Shown: positions 7,940-18,823 of the stretch, piece after piece
Numbering within the stretch: position 1 is the first letter of the stretch
Layout of the letters: every line of letters begins with the position of its first letter
Assembly (NCBI GenBank): GCA_029556545.1
Contig: JAKQEQ010000106.1
Location: 1 to 57,380, forward strand
Direction: 5' to 3'
DNA length: 57,380 nt
Origin: Candidatus Hydrogenedentota bacterium
GTDB lineage: Bacteria; Hydrogenedentota; Hydrogenedentia; Hydrogenedentales; JAGMZX01
Notes under the pieces: model-generated
What the model was told of the DNA's origin: nothing
Database searches by the model: none
What the model saw: the letters and a program-made list of their open reading frames with translations, nothing else
Program-made: the position numbers and the translations under genes

Positions 7940-8538
7940 ATCTCCACCAACGATTTCCGGAACCCGATCTTCTCCGCTTGCCGATAGTAGGCCTCTTCGA
8001 TCAGACCGGTCTCGGAAGAGAGGCTGCCGAAAAGCTCGGGTTCGAGGCCGTGCAGCTTGATGAGCCGCTGTTCGGCTTCTTCGTGGGACTCAGTGCTCCC
8101 GTCGGGCAGGATGTGTATGATGCGCATATCCGGGCGCGTCTTACTGATCTCTCTGCACACCAATATCGCCCTGTGACACGAAAGCGGGTCGGCCTCCGCG
8201 CACATGAGCGCCAATTTGTAATGTTCGGCGCCCGCGATTACACGCTGAAGCCCCGCCTGGAAGAGAGGCAATCGGGCGATGAGTTTGTACTTGGCCTGGC
8301 TGTCCACGTAACAACTCTCTTCAGACCTTCTCGCACCGAGTTCGCGACCGAGGAACTCATATTCGATGTCCGCGTTTCGGAGTAATTGCTCGATCGCGTT
8401 CTTATTGAATTGAGGGGTATACTAGCTGTAGGGACTCGATCTCACGTCCGCGATCGCGCCAACATAACTTGATGTGAGCAATTCAAGGAAATGGTCCGGC
8501 GAGTGGTTTGAATGTCCTATCGTGAATATCTCTTGCAT
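7936..8538 (-). pseudogene. DUF488 family gene interrupted by an in-frame TAG codon
   Basis: The full frame from ATG 8538 to the stop at 7936-7938 spans 201 codons and reads as one DUF488 protein. It has [11 protein letters not shown] at the start, AIADVRSSPYS at residues 28-38, then YTPQFNKNAIEQLLR, GRELGARR, ESCYVD and the C-terminal LMCAEADPLSCHRAIL motif. Codon 39 is TAG (8422-8424) exactly where an arginine usually stands in the PYSR-x-PQFN motif. Everything before and after is in frame, so one substitution, such as AGG to TAG, explains it. A restart at 8307 would lack the N-terminal fold. It overlaps the next DUF488 gene by four bases. Confidence 0.8.
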
Positions 8539-8703
8539 GTTACCGCTTCAAGCCCACCTTGCTCATTTCCGTTCCGCCCGCGTCCCGGGGTATGCTGCGT
8601 GCGAAACCCGCATAGCAGTGTATTTCGTCGCGGCAAAGAATACAAGTTGCCGGGATGGAAATTGCCCACTGCACCGAGGGACCGCAAGAATGGGGTACAA
8701 AGT

Positions 8704-9630
8704 ATGGAACGCGTGAAGCGCTATCGCGGATGCCTGTTGGGTCTGGCGGTGGGAGACGCCGTCGGAACCACGCTCGAATTCGCGCCGCCCGGAACCTTCA
8801 CGCCGATTCAGGATATGGTCGGCGGCGGGCCGTATCGACTCGAACCGGGTCAGTGGACCGATGACACGTCCATGGCGCTGTGTCTGGCGGAGAGCCTTGT
8901 CGAGCGGCGCGCGTTCGACCCGGCGGACCAGATGCGGCGTTACGTCCGGTGGTATCGGGACGGCCACCTGAGCAGTACGGGGCGCTGCTTCGACATCGGC
9001 GTGACCACCCGCGCCGCGCTTCGCCGCTTCGAGGAAACCGGCGAACCGTTCAGCGGGCCCACCGACGTCCGGTCGTCGGGCAACGGGTCGCTCATGCGCC
9101 TCGCTCCCGTGCCGTTGTTCTTCGCCCGCGAGCCGGAAGCGGCCATCGAGAAAGCCGGCGAAAGCTCGCGGACCACCCATGGGTCCGTGATTGCCGTGGA
9201 CGCCTGCCGCTATTTCGCCGGGCTGATCGTCGGCGCGGTGAACGGCGTCGACAAAGCGACGTTGCTGACCGACCATTACTGCCCGGTCGCGGGGTATTGG
9301 CGGAATCATCCGCTGTGCCCGGAGATCGACGCGGTCGCCGGCGGGTCCTTCGCGCGCAAACAGCCGCCCGAGATCCGCGGGAGCGGCTACGTCGCGCAGA
9401 CCATCGAGGCGGCCCTGTGGGCCTTCCACAACAGCGACAACTTCCGCGCGGGCTGCCTGCTCGCGGTGAACCTTGGCGACGACGCCGACACCACAGGCGC
9501 CATCTACGGCCAGATCGCCGGCGCGTTCTACGGCGAAACCGGCATTCCGGAGTCGTGGCGGTCGCGAGTCCATGCGCGCGACTTGATCGTCGACTACGCG
9601 GACCGCTTGCATGCGCTGGCCTGGGCATGA
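8704..9630 (+). CDS. ADP-ribosylglycohydrolase family protein
   Basis: This 308-residue protein belongs to the DraG/ARH family, which removes ADP-ribose from proteins or small molecules using two magnesium ions. Hallmarks are [13 protein letters not shown] at the start, the metal-binding WTDDTSMAL near residues 51-59, [11 protein letters not shown] around residue 123, and the C-terminal [19 protein letters not shown]. The start at 8704 is chosen from homology ([15 protein letters not shown]). In-frame upstream sequence overlaps the divergent DUF488 start and is not family-like. It is transcribed away from the DUF488 genes with a 165-base spacer. Confidence 0.9.
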   Translation: MERVKRYRGCLLGLAVGDAVGTTLEFAPPGTFTPIQDMVGGGPYRLEPGQWTDDTSMALCLAESLVERRAFDPADQMRRYVRWYRDGHLSSTGRCFDIGVTTRAALRRFEETGEPFSGPTDVRSSGNGSLMRLAPVPLFFAREPEAAIEKAGESSRTTHGSVIAVDACRYFAGLIVGAVNGVDKATLLTDHYCPVAGYWRNHPLCPEIDAVAGGSFARKQPPEIRGSGYVAQTIEAALWAFHNSDNFRAGCLLAVNLGDDADTTGAIYGQIAGAFYGETGIPESWRSRVHARDLIVDYADRLHALAWA

Positions 9631-9675
9631 TGTCGCCCCGGTATTCCCGTCGGAAAACTCGATAATCCCGGAATC

Positions 9676-9705
9676 TTGTTCGGGGCGGTGCAAACGGACT
9701 ATAAT
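9676..9705 (+). promoter_or_regulatory. Sigma-70-like promoter upstream of glmS
   Basis: TTGTTC and a consensus TATAAT (9700-9705) are separated by 18 bases. Transcription would start near 9712, giving a GC-rich leader of about 265 bases before glmS. Confidence 0.6.
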
Positions 9706-9711
9706 ACGGCT

Positions 9712-9978
9712 GCTGGAGCGAGGGCGCGGAGTCTCGTCTAACGACGCAACCGAGGCGTGCCGTGCGCCCGGGCATAAGGGGTCGGCATTCCTCTCCCCAG
9801 AGGCGCGACGCCGAGAGGCGTGTATCTGGCGGTCTTGCGGGTCGCGCGCGGCCCCCAGGGGGCGGTCATCTGCCCTCCTGCGCGGTTGGGGAAACGTCCG
9901 GTTTTATAAGGGCGATTTGTACATCGGCCCGGTCCCGATCGACCGGCGCGGATTAACGGAAAAAGGAGTAGACGGATT
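9712..9978 (+). other. Long GC-rich glmS leader
   Basis: The region contains several local GC hairpins around 9795-9870, no open frame with a credible start, and a good Shine-Dalgarno AAAGGAG before the glmS ATG. I looked for the glmS ribozyme core and did not find its conserved segments. Regulation by leader structure is possible but not shown. Confidence 0.4.
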
Positions 9979-11814
<1,836 letters not shown>

Positions 11815-11833
11815 GCGCGCCGCCCGTCTCTTT

Positions 11834-12523
11834 CTACGCGCGGCCCTTGTCGTTGATGAGTCGCTCGACGCATTCGAGGTAGTCGGCGGTGGAGACGACG
11901 TAATCGAACCCGGCTTCGTCGATGCCTTTGCGGCGCGTGGATTCGCGGGCGTTCGAGGTGGCGTCGTGGATGCAAAGGGTGCGCCAGCCGAGGCGTTTCG
12001 CGGACGCGGCGGTCTTGCCGAGGCAGGCTTCGGTGTGGCCGCCGATCATGACGAGGTTCTCGACTTCGAGGTTCCGCAGCACGAACGCGATGTTCGACGA
12101 CGCGAAGGCGTCCTGGGCGGTCTTGGGGATGACGTATTCGCCGGGCTGGATGTCGAGCGCCTTGGCGGGCTGTGAATCGGGGCGGCTGATGTGGCCGGAC
12201 CACGCCCGCGCATCCTCGCCGAAGTCCCGCTTGAACATCTTGTAGATGTCGGGGTCGAGGTCCATGGCGTCCTCGAACAGGTAGCCCCAGTGCACGAAAA
12301 TCATCTTGAGGCCGAGCCGCCGCGATGCTCCGGTGACCTTGACGGCGTTGGGGAACGCCACGTCCCACGCGAAGGCGTTGGCGGCGTTGACGTCGTCGGC
12401 GGAGAAGCCCATGTCTTTCCAGACCCCCGGCAGTTCCTCGTAGCTGAGCGCGGGTCCGCGCGCGCCTTCCTGGATGTCCACGCATACGAAGGCGCACTTC
12501 TCGAAGTATGACGGTTCAATCAT
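11834..12523 (-). CDS. Isochorismatase-like cysteine hydrolase
   Basis: This 229-residue protein has the cysteine-hydrolase fold. The catalytic Asp is in FVCVDIQEG near residue 15, and the nucleophile is the Cys of GGHTEACLGKTA near residue 175. The family includes isochorismatases, nicotinamidases and other amidases. Substrate residues do not allow a choice. The start at 12523 has GAGAGGAG upstream on the minus strand and overlaps the comEC stop by eight bases, so translation may be coupled to comEC. The gene converges on glmS. Confidence 0.85.
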   Translation of the reverse strand: MIEPSYFEKCAFVCVDIQEGARGPALSYEELPGVWKDMGFSADDVNAANAFAWDVAFPNAVKVTGASRRLGLKMIFVHWGYLFEDAMDLDPDIYKMFKRDFGEDARAWSGHISRPDSQPAKALDIQPGEYVIPKTAQDAFASSNIAFVLRNLEVENLVMIGGHTEACLGKTAASAKRLGWRTLCIHDATSNARESTRRKGIDEAGFDYVVSTADYLECVERLINDKGRA

Positions 12524-15008
12524 TATCGTGCTCCTCTCTCGCGGGCGTGACGTATGCATCATAGCGCGCCGGTCTACGAGCGCGCCATCGTGTTCGAGGG
12601 GTGGTTGACTGGGAGTGGGGGCGGGAACGCGTACGAGTACGAGGACGAGGAGGGGGCGGGCCTGGCGCGTAGCCGCGCAGGACGCGCGCGCCGTCGATGT
12701 GCGGGCCGGAGGGTGTCTGTCGCACGCGCAGGCCGCCGTGTCGGTCGGTGCGCCAGACTTGCGCGCCCGCCGCAAGGTACCGTTCGATCACCGCGTTGTC
12801 CGCGCCCGGTCCGCGCGCGGTATCGCGCGTCGAAACGAGTACGATGCTCGGCGCGGCGGCGGCGATGAATTGCGGCGTGCTCGAGGTCTTCGAGCCGTGG
12901 TGCGGTGCCTTCATGATGTCGGCGCGACAATCCGCCGCCGCGAGCAGTTGCTCGCCCGGCGCCTCGATGTCGCCCGTGAACAGCGCCGTGACGCCGGGCC
13001 ACGCGAAACGAAGGACGAGCGAGTTGTCGTTCACCTTGTCGTCCACGGGCCGGCCCGGCGGCGGATGCAGCACCTCGACGACCGTCTCGCGGAATTCGAG
13101 TCGGTCACCGCGTTGTAGGCGCCGGACGGGCACATTCCGCCGTTCGCAGAGCGCGATCAGTTCCATTTCGAGCGCGCGGCCCGTCGGGTCCGGGCCGAGC
13201 AGCACTTCGCCGACGGGCAGCCGCTCGATGACGTGGAACAGCCCGCCGATGTGGTCGCGATCGGGGTGCGTCACAACAACGTAGTCGACGCGACGCGCGT
13301 GGTGCGCAAGCAGGAACGGCACGACAACGCGCTTGCCCATGTCGATGTATTCCGATCGGTCGCCGCCGTCAATCAGGAACGTGGTGTTCTCGGGCGTGCG
13401 CACGAATAGGGCGTCGGACCTGCCGACGTCGAGAACGTCAATGCTCGCGGGCGGCGACCAAGGGGCCCAAGCGAGGGGCACGCCGAGAAACAACGCGGCG
13501 GTCGCAAAACGCTTGCGCTTGCGCCCAACGGTGGTCGCCGCCGGAATCCATGAGAGCAGCAGCGCGCCCCAGTACAGCGCCACGGCGAATGCGGTCGGAC
13601 TGGTGACGAGGCGGTGGGCGTATGGCGTGCTTGCGACGAGGTGTGCGACGCCCCGGATCATCGCGACCACGGGCAGCAGCGCGTGGCCGAACAACACCGC
13701 CGCGGACGGCATGAGAAACGCGGCCAGCGTGGTCATCGCGCACAGCCACAGCGCGATGCTCAGCAGCGGGACAACCAGCAAGTTTGCCGGAGGCGCGGCG
13801 ATCGGTAGCACGTGGAAGGATCGCATGGCGATGGGCAGCGGGAGCAGTTGAACGGCGAGCGTGGGTGCGGCCGCGTTGCGCAGCGGCCAGGGTCCGCGGT
13901 TTATCCATTCGAGGATGCGGGGAGAAAAGAGCAGGAGGGACGCAACGCTTGCGAAGGATAACTGAAAGCCGGGGTCTAACAGATCGTTGGGATTCACGAG
14001 CAGCAGCACGATGCCGGCGAGGCTCAACGCGGTCGGCGCGTCGGGTTCGCGGTCGAAGAACTCCGCGGCGAGATAGAGCGAGATCATGAATGCGGCGCGC
14101 AGCGTCGAAGGCCGCGCGCCGGCCAGCGCCGCGAACAATACCACAAGGCCCAGTGTGAGGACCGCGCGCGGCCGTCTGCGCCGGAGCAGCGCGCCGACCA
14201 CGAAATACACGCTGATGTACACGATGCCCATGTGCACCCCGGAGACGGCGAGAATGTGCGCCGTCCCCGACGCGACATAGGCGTCGCGTTCCGCCTCGGC
14301 GAGGCGGCTTCGTTCGCCCAGCCACACAGCCAAGACGAAGGGTAGAACCTCCTCGGGCACGGCGCGCGCGAGGCGCGCCCCTTCTCCCTGGCGCAGCCGC
14401 GCGACCCAATATCGCACCGACCACCGGGGCGCGCTCAACCGGACCACGCCGTCGCCCGCGACGCGCAAATCGGTGTGGACGCCGCGCGCCCGATAGTAGT
14501 CCTCCATATCGCGAATCCCGTGGTTCACCGGGGCCAGAACGCGCCCCAGCGCGCCCTGCACGCGCACGCGCTCGCCGGGGTACAGCGGGCCGTCCGGCGC
14601 GGTCCAGCGGACGAGCACGCCGCCGCGCAGGTCCGTGGCGTCGCCGCCCGCGACGACGCGGTCCGCATCGAGCACGAAGGTGGTATAGTCCGCGCCGGGC
14701 AGGATGATGCCCGCCGCGCGGACGCGCCCCTCGATCGTGTATCGTGTCATGGGAGATGCCGCCGCGTGGCGGCTCAGCGAATCGCCGGGCGGCCCCGCGT
14801 GCCGCGCCTGATACAGGACCACACCGACGCCGAACGCCGCCAGGACGAGGGCCGCGTGAAGCACGTAAGGCAGACGCTTCCGCAACGCAAACAGCGCGAG
14901 CAGGCACACGACGATCGAAGGCAGCAGCAGCGAAAAAGCCAGTCCCTCAGTGGCCCCAAAGACCCCGGCCGCAAGCCCGACCGCCGCCCAGACCCAGGGC
15001 CGATTCAC
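12516..15008 (-). CDS. comEC: ComEC/Rec2 family DNA uptake channel
   Basis: This 830-residue inner-membrane protein has an N-terminal pair of helices, the periplasmic DUF4131 region (about residues 30-190), and the multi-helix Competence domain with AHILAVSGVHMGIVY and ARPSTLRAAFM. A C-terminal metallo-beta-lactamase domain carries THPDRDHIGG and APHHGSKTSS. ComEC passes single-stranded DNA through the membrane during transformation, and type IV pili, encoded further along in this window, normally support uptake. The last 55 or so residues are Arg/Pro/Ser-rich and read through a copy of the TCGTNN spacer repeat, so they are probably an acquired tail. Confidence 0.93.
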   Translation of the reverse strand: MNRPWVWAAVGLAAGVFGATEGLAFSLLLPSIVVCLLALFALRKRLPYVLHAALVLAAFGVGVVLYQARHAGPPGDSLSRHAAASPMTRYTIEGRVRAAGIILPGADYTTFVLDADRVVAGGDATDLRGGVLVRWTAPDGPLYPGERVRVQGALGRVLAPVNHGIRDMEDYYRARGVHTDLRVAGDGVVRLSAPRWSVRYWVARLRQGEGARLARAVPEEVLPFVLAVWLGERSRLAEAERDAYVASGTAHILAVSGVHMGIVYISVYFVVGALLRRRRPRAVLTLGLVVLFAALAGARPSTLRAAFMISLYLAAEFFDREPDAPTALSLAGIVLLLVNPNDLLDPGFQLSFASVASLLLFSPRILEWINRGPWPLRNAAAPTLAVQLLPLPIAMRSFHVLPIAAPPANLLVVPLLSIALWLCAMTTLAAFLMPSAAVLFGHALLPVVAMIRGVAHLVASTPYAHRLVTSPTAFAVALYWGALLLSWIPAATTVGRKRKRFATAALFLGVPLAWAPWSPPASIDVLDVGRSDALFVRTPENTTFLIDGGDRSEYIDMGKRVVVPFLLAHHARRVDYVVVTHPDRDHIGGLFHVIERLPVGEVLLGPDPTGRALEMELIALCERRNVPVRRLQRGDRLEFRETVVEVLHPPPGRPVDDKVNDNSLVLRFAWPGVTALFTGDIEAPGEQLLAAADCRADIMKAPHHGSKTSSTPQFIAAAAPSIVLVSTRDTARGPGADNAVIERYLAAGAQVWRTDRHGGLRVRQTPSGPHIDGARVLRGYAPGPPPPRPRTRTRSRPHSQSTTPRTRWRARRPARYDAYVTPAREEHDND
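12628..12653. repeat. TCGTNN-family repeat inside the 3' end of comEC
   Basis: On the minus strand this reads CTCGTCCTCGTACTCGTACG, a degenerate copy of the hexamer array found at 4902-5005. It lies inside the comEC reading frame and encodes the Arg-Thr rich tail. Confidence 0.55.
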
Positions 15009-15047
15009 AGGTAGGTTGTCCCGCGCATGGTCACGCCCTCATCGGCG

Positions 15048-15224
15048 TTAGAAGGGCAGGATCGACCCGCCGCCGCCGCCGGGATTGAATCCCAGAAGCG
15101 ACAGCAGCAGCGTCACGGCGGTATTGATGATGACATAGGCCCAGGCGAGGGCGTTGTCCGTGGGGATATCCACGATCAGGCCTTGCGCCAGTTGGTAAAG
15201 GTCCTGCAAAGCATTCCAGATCAT
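15048..15224 (-). CDS. 58-residue predicted membrane micropeptide
   Basis: Between comEC and the helicase is a short minus-strand frame starting at ATG 15224, preceded by GGGAGAAG at a normal distance. It encodes 58 residues: MIWNALQDLYQLAQGL, an IPTDNALAW turn, one hydrophobic helix (about residues 27-46), then a GFNPGGGGGSILPF tail. Start context, an even hydrophobic span and position between same-strand genes support a real gene. I do not recognise the family. It may be co-transcribed with comEC, whose start is 40 bases downstream. Confidence 0.55.
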   Translation of the reverse strand: MIWNALQDLYQLAQGLIVDIPTDNALAWAYVIINTAVTLLLSLLGFNPGGGGGSILPF

Positions 15225-15324
15225 AGCCGCTTCTCCCGCGACGCGATAACATTGTCATAGACGATTCACCGCCATGAGCGAAATCACACGCCGACACTCA
15301 AAGTACGCGATTCGTGGCGCGTAT

Positions 15325-17412
15325 TCAAGCCTTCGGTTTCCGTGATTCTTTGCGGGCCGCGCCACCGCCTGGCGCGGGGCGCTTCGAGGCGGGCTTTGGC
15401 GGGGCGACGCGGGCCTCGACCATGTCGCGCGCCGCGCGTACGTGCTTGCGGACCAATCCCTCGGGGATGTCGGCCAGGAAACGACTCGATTTGCAGAGGC
15501 GATCCCTGCCGTTGCGCACGCGGGACAGCGCCTCGAATAGGGTGACATGCCGCCGGGCGCGGGTCAGCGCAACGTAGAACAGGCGGCGCTCTTCATCCAG
15601 TGCGTCGTCATTCAGACTCTTCTCGTGCGGCAACAGGCCCTCCTCGAGACCCGCAATGAACACGAACGGGAATTCGAGGCCCTTCGCGCTGTGGATAGTC
15701 ATCAGGGTTACGCCTTGGCGGCGACGGTCTTCCCGGCCCATTCGGTCCGCGTCCGAGGTCAACGAACTCTCATCGAGGAATCCGGCGAGGGTGGGCCGAT
15801 CGGCGCGCGATTCGTAGTCGCCGATGGCTCGCAACACGTATTCGACGTTCATGCGGCGGCTTTCCGCCTGGTCGCGGTTCCGGCAACTCCGGTCGATTTC
15901 CTTGCAATAGCCGATGGCGTCCACCAGTTCCTCCGCGCGCTCGCGCAGGCCGCCCGGTCCCTCGCGGAATCGCGCGCGGAAATGCTGCAAGATGCCCAGG
16001 AACCGGCGCAGTCCTTCCTTGGCCTGCTGCGGCGCGAGCTCGCGCTTGAGCATCTCCGCGATGCCTTTGCCGAACGAAAGCCGCTCCCTGCGGCAAAGTT
16101 CGTGCAGCGCGTGGAGCGTCGTGTCGCCGATGCCGCGGCGCGGCATGTTCACGATGCGCAGGAACGCCGCCTCGTCGCGCGGGTTCGCGATGACCTTGAG
16201 ATAGGACACGATGTCCTTCACTTCCGCCCGATCGAAGAACTCCTGGCCGCCGATCACGACGTAGGGAACGCCGGCCTGGCGCAAGGCCAGCTCGAAGGGC
16301 CGCGACTGCACGTTCGAGCGATAGAGGATCGCAAACGAGGCGTAGGGCGCGTTCGTGCGCGATCGAATGTGTTCGAGCCACGCGACCGCCTGCCGCGCCT
16401 CGTCTTCATCGTCACCCGTGACGATCCAGTCGATCGGACGGCCTTTGCCCAGATTCGACCAGAGCCGCTTCTCGCGGCGCTTCGCGTTCCGGCGGATGAC
16501 CGCGTTCGCCGCTTCGAGAATGGTCTCGGTCGAGCGGTAGTTCTGGTCGAGTGTGACAACGGTCGCGTCCGGGAACGCGCGCTCGAACTCGATCAGGTTC
16601 CGCGTGTCCGCGCCGCGCCAGCCGTAGATGGACTGGTCATCGTCGCCGACCACGCATAGATTGCGATGCTTGGCCGCGAGCAGCCGCAGCAGTTCGTACT
16701 GCACGCGGTTCGTGTCCTGGTATTCGTCAACGAGGATATAGCGAAACCGCTGCTGACACGCGGCGAGAATACGGGGATGCTCGCGCCAGAGCCGGAGCGT
16801 GCACAGGAGCAGATCGTCGAAGTCGAGGCTGTTCGCCGCGCGCAATGCGGACTGGTACCGCTCGAAGACGTCCGGCAGATGCCGCCCGTATTTCGCGTCG
16901 GTTTCTGCGCCTTTCCGCTTGGCCTTGGGCCTGCCCCGTTCCGGTGTCTCGCCGGCGTTCTTCTGGAGACTGATCGCCGCCTGGAACAACGCGGGGCTGA
17001 ACGCCTCGCCTCGCTCGACGTCCTCGAGCACGCGCCGGAGCAGGATACGCCCGTCGCTCTCCGTGGCAATGGTGAAGGTGCGGCGGTAGCCCAGGTGATC
17101 CGCGTGCTCGCGCAGCACGCGGACACAAAAAGCGTGAAACGTCGAGATGGCGATCCGGGCGGCCCGATCCCGTCCTACGACCTTCGCGACGCGGTCACGC
17201 ATCTCCTCCGCGGCCTTGTTCGTGAACGTGACCGCGAGGATTTCGTCCGGTCCGGCGACTCCGGTGTCGAGCAGGTGCGCAATCCGCTGCGTGATGACGC
17301 GGGTCTTGCCGCTGCCCGCGCCCGCGAGCACGAGCACGGGGCCCTCCGTGCGCAGCACGGCCTTGCGCTGGCGCGCGTTCAGCCCTTCAAGATACACGGG
17401 GTCCTTCTTCAC
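15325..17412 (-). CDS. UvrD/Rep family superfamily I DNA helicase
   Basis: This 695-residue 3'-5' helicase begins with the Q-motif LNARQRKAVL. It continues with Walker A GAGSGKTRV (residues 31-39), TFTNKAAEEM, motif Ia/Ib AISTFHAFCVRVL, Walker B VDEYQDTN, motif III DDDQSIYGWRGA, motif IV QNYRST, motif V VTLMTIHSAKGLEF and motif VI ALTRARRH. Size and motif order fit Rep/PcrA-like enzymes acting in repair or replication restart. The C-terminus is a basic Pro/Lys tail that may bind DNA. Rep, PcrA and UvrD cannot be separated from sequence alone. Confidence 0.95.
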   Translation of the reverse strand: MKKDPVYLEGLNARQRKAVLRTEGPVLVLAGAGSGKTRVITQRIAHLLDTGVAGPDEILAVTFTNKAAEEMRDRVAKVVGRDRAARIAISTFHAFCVRVLREHADHLGYRRTFTIATESDGRILLRRVLEDVERGEAFSPALFQAAISLQKNAGETPERGRPKAKRKGAETDAKYGRHLPDVFERYQSALRAANSLDFDDLLLCTLRLWREHPRILAACQQRFRYILVDEYQDTNRVQYELLRLLAAKHRNLCVVGDDDQSIYGWRGADTRNLIEFERAFPDATVVTLDQNYRSTETILEAANAVIRRNAKRREKRLWSNLGKGRPIDWIVTGDDEDEARQAVAWLEHIRSRTNAPYASFAILYRSNVQSRPFELALRQAGVPYVVIGGQEFFDRAEVKDIVSYLKVIANPRDEAAFLRIVNMPRRGIGDTTLHALHELCRRERLSFGKGIAEMLKRELAPQQAKEGLRRFLGILQHFRARFREGPGGLRERAEELVDAIGYCKEIDRSCRNRDQAESRRMNVEYVLRAIGDYESRADRPTLAGFLDESSLTSDADRMGREDRRRQGVTLMTIHSAKGLEFPFVFIAGLEEGLLPHEKSLNDDALDEERRLFYVALTRARRHVTLFEALSRVRNGRDRLCKSSRFLADIPEGLVRKHVRAARDMVEARVAPPKPASKRPAPGGGAARKESRKPKA

Positions 17413-17900
17413 GGGGGAGTCATCCGATGCGTTCAGTTCGTCACACGAAGGCCGGGATTGTACCAGGGAACGCGCCCCGCGTCGAATGCGCGATCAGTTC
17501 GTACTCGTGCTACTCCGAAAATCGACTTGATATCTCGCCAGGTGCGTACCCGCGAGTATTCACGTTCGGCCCCTTCGGGGCCGGGAAAAGGGGATGGGCG
17601 TCCCGTATCCGTAGGCTTTCGCCTACGGCTACTCACGTTTGGCCCCTTCGGGGCCAGGGCACGCACGACATCCCGCCAGCCCACTTTGTCAGCCCGCTTC
17701 AGCGGGCTCTTCTTTGCCCCCGGCTTCAGCCGGGGGGTAAGAGGTCTTGCCCAGCAAAGGGCGCTTCAGCGCCGCTTGTGCCCTGCTTTAGCATCCATTC
17801 TCATGCTCTGCGGGAGAAACCACCGGTTTCATGACAACTCGTAATCGTAATCGCCCCGCCTCTTCCCATACGCTCGAAATGCGCCCGCGCGAGGACGTCC
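17413..17900. repeat. Spacer packed with short hairpins and TCGTNN repeats
   Basis: This 488-base spacer has no credible gene. TCGTNN-type runs are at 17491-17512 and 17837-17859, the latter ending in the shared flank CGCCCCGCC. In between are palindromes: GGCCCC-TTC-GGGGCC twice (about 17569 and 17641), CCGTAGGC-TTTC-GCCTACGG (17607-17626), AGCCCGC-TTCA-GCGGGCT (17691-17708), CCCCGGC-TTCA-GCCGGGG (17719-17736) and a GCGC-TTCA-GCGC unit near 17761. The constant TTC/TTCA loop suggests one repeat class. Confidence 0.75.
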
Positions 17901-18797
17901 TCACGACGCGGACCGCCGAGTCGCGAGAACGAGTTCCAGGCCGTCGTCCACGCCGAGCATGGGCGTATCGAGGACGCGCCGCGCCTTCGAGTTCAACAGC
18001 GACACATCGCGCGGGCGCGGCGCGCGGCCCGGGAGGTCGGTCGGATCATTGGGCACGACCAGTTCCTCGGGGTAGCCCAGCCGCGCGGCGATGCGCCGGA
18101 CGAGATCGCATCGGTTCAGGATGTCGTTGCCCGAGAGATGGATGAATCCGGTGAATGCGTTCCCGGCCAGTTCGAGCAACGCGCGGCCCAGCGTCACGAC
18201 GTCGACGGGCGAGCGAATCTCGACCGGCGGCACGCCGACCGCTTCACCCCGCTCCCATTTCGCCAGCATGCGCGAGAGAAACGAGTTGCCCGCGCCGACG
18301 AGCGGCAGCCCCATGACAATCGAGACCCGCGCCACCACCCACGGCGTATCCAGCGCGCTCGCGATTTCCTCGCCCGCCACCTTGGTGCGGCCATAGAAAT
18401 TCGCGGAAACCGGCGTATCTTCCTCCGAATACGGCCCGTGCTCGCCGTCGAAGGCGTTGTCCGTCGAGAGATAGACGAAGCGCGCGCCCCGTTCCGCCGC
18501 AAGCGCGGCCATACGCCGGGTCCATTCCACGTTCACGCGCCGGGCCTCGTTCTGATGCGCTTCGCAGAAGTCGATATCCGCGATGGCCGCCGCGTGCAGG
18601 ATCACGTCGGGCCCGATCGCGCGCACCGCGGATTCGAGCGACGCGAAGTCCAGCGGATCGAGCGAATGCCAATGCACGTTTGCCCGCGCGACGAGGGCGG
18701 GGCCGCGACTGACGGCGTGCACTTCCCACTCGGGCCCGGCCTGGGCAAGCACGCTCCCGCCCACGAATCCCCCCGCGCCCGTCATTAGCAATCGCAT
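17901..18797 (-). CDS. RmlD-like NAD-dependent sugar-nucleotide reductase/epimerase
   Basis: This 298-residue extended SDR starts with MRLLMTGAGGFVGGSV, a Rossmann TGxxGxxG motif. It has DVILHAAAIADIDFCE near residue 65, a catalytic-type STDNAFDGEHGPY region and the Tyr-x3-Lys motif YGRTK. This pattern matches dTDP-4-dehydrorhamnose reductases (RmlD) and the MAT2B group. No rmlABC neighbours are present, so rhamnose synthesis is not supported by context. GGAGAAAACAG precedes the chosen start; an upstream in-frame extension adds 15 non-conserved residues and is rejected. Confidence 0.8.
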   Translation of the reverse strand: MRLLMTGAGGFVGGSVLAQAGPEWEVHAVSRGPALVARANVHWHSLDPLDFASLESAVRAIGPDVILHAAAIADIDFCEAHQNEARRVNVEWTRRMAALAAERGARFVYLSTDNAFDGEHGPYSEEDTPVSANFYGRTKVAGEEIASALDTPWVVARVSIVMGLPLVGAGNSFLSRMLAKWERGEAVGVPPVEIRSPVDVVTLGRALLELAGNAFTGFIHLSGNDILNRCDLVRRIAARLGYPEELVVPNDPTDLPGRAPRPRDVSLLNSKARRVLDTPMLGVDDGLELVLATRRSAS

Positions 18798-18823
18798 ATG
18801 CTGTTTTCTCCGTTTGGCTTGAG

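Noticed and set aside
8422-8424. Reassignment of TAG as a sense codon
   Set aside because: Several intact genes here end in TAG (the SDR gene at 1062, ribH), and other broken genes use TAA or a frameshift. Mutation is simpler.
9712-9978. glmS ribozyme in the glmS leader
   Set aside because: The conserved cleavage-site and core segments of the ribozyme (for example the GUUUAUCGA-type stretch) are not found.
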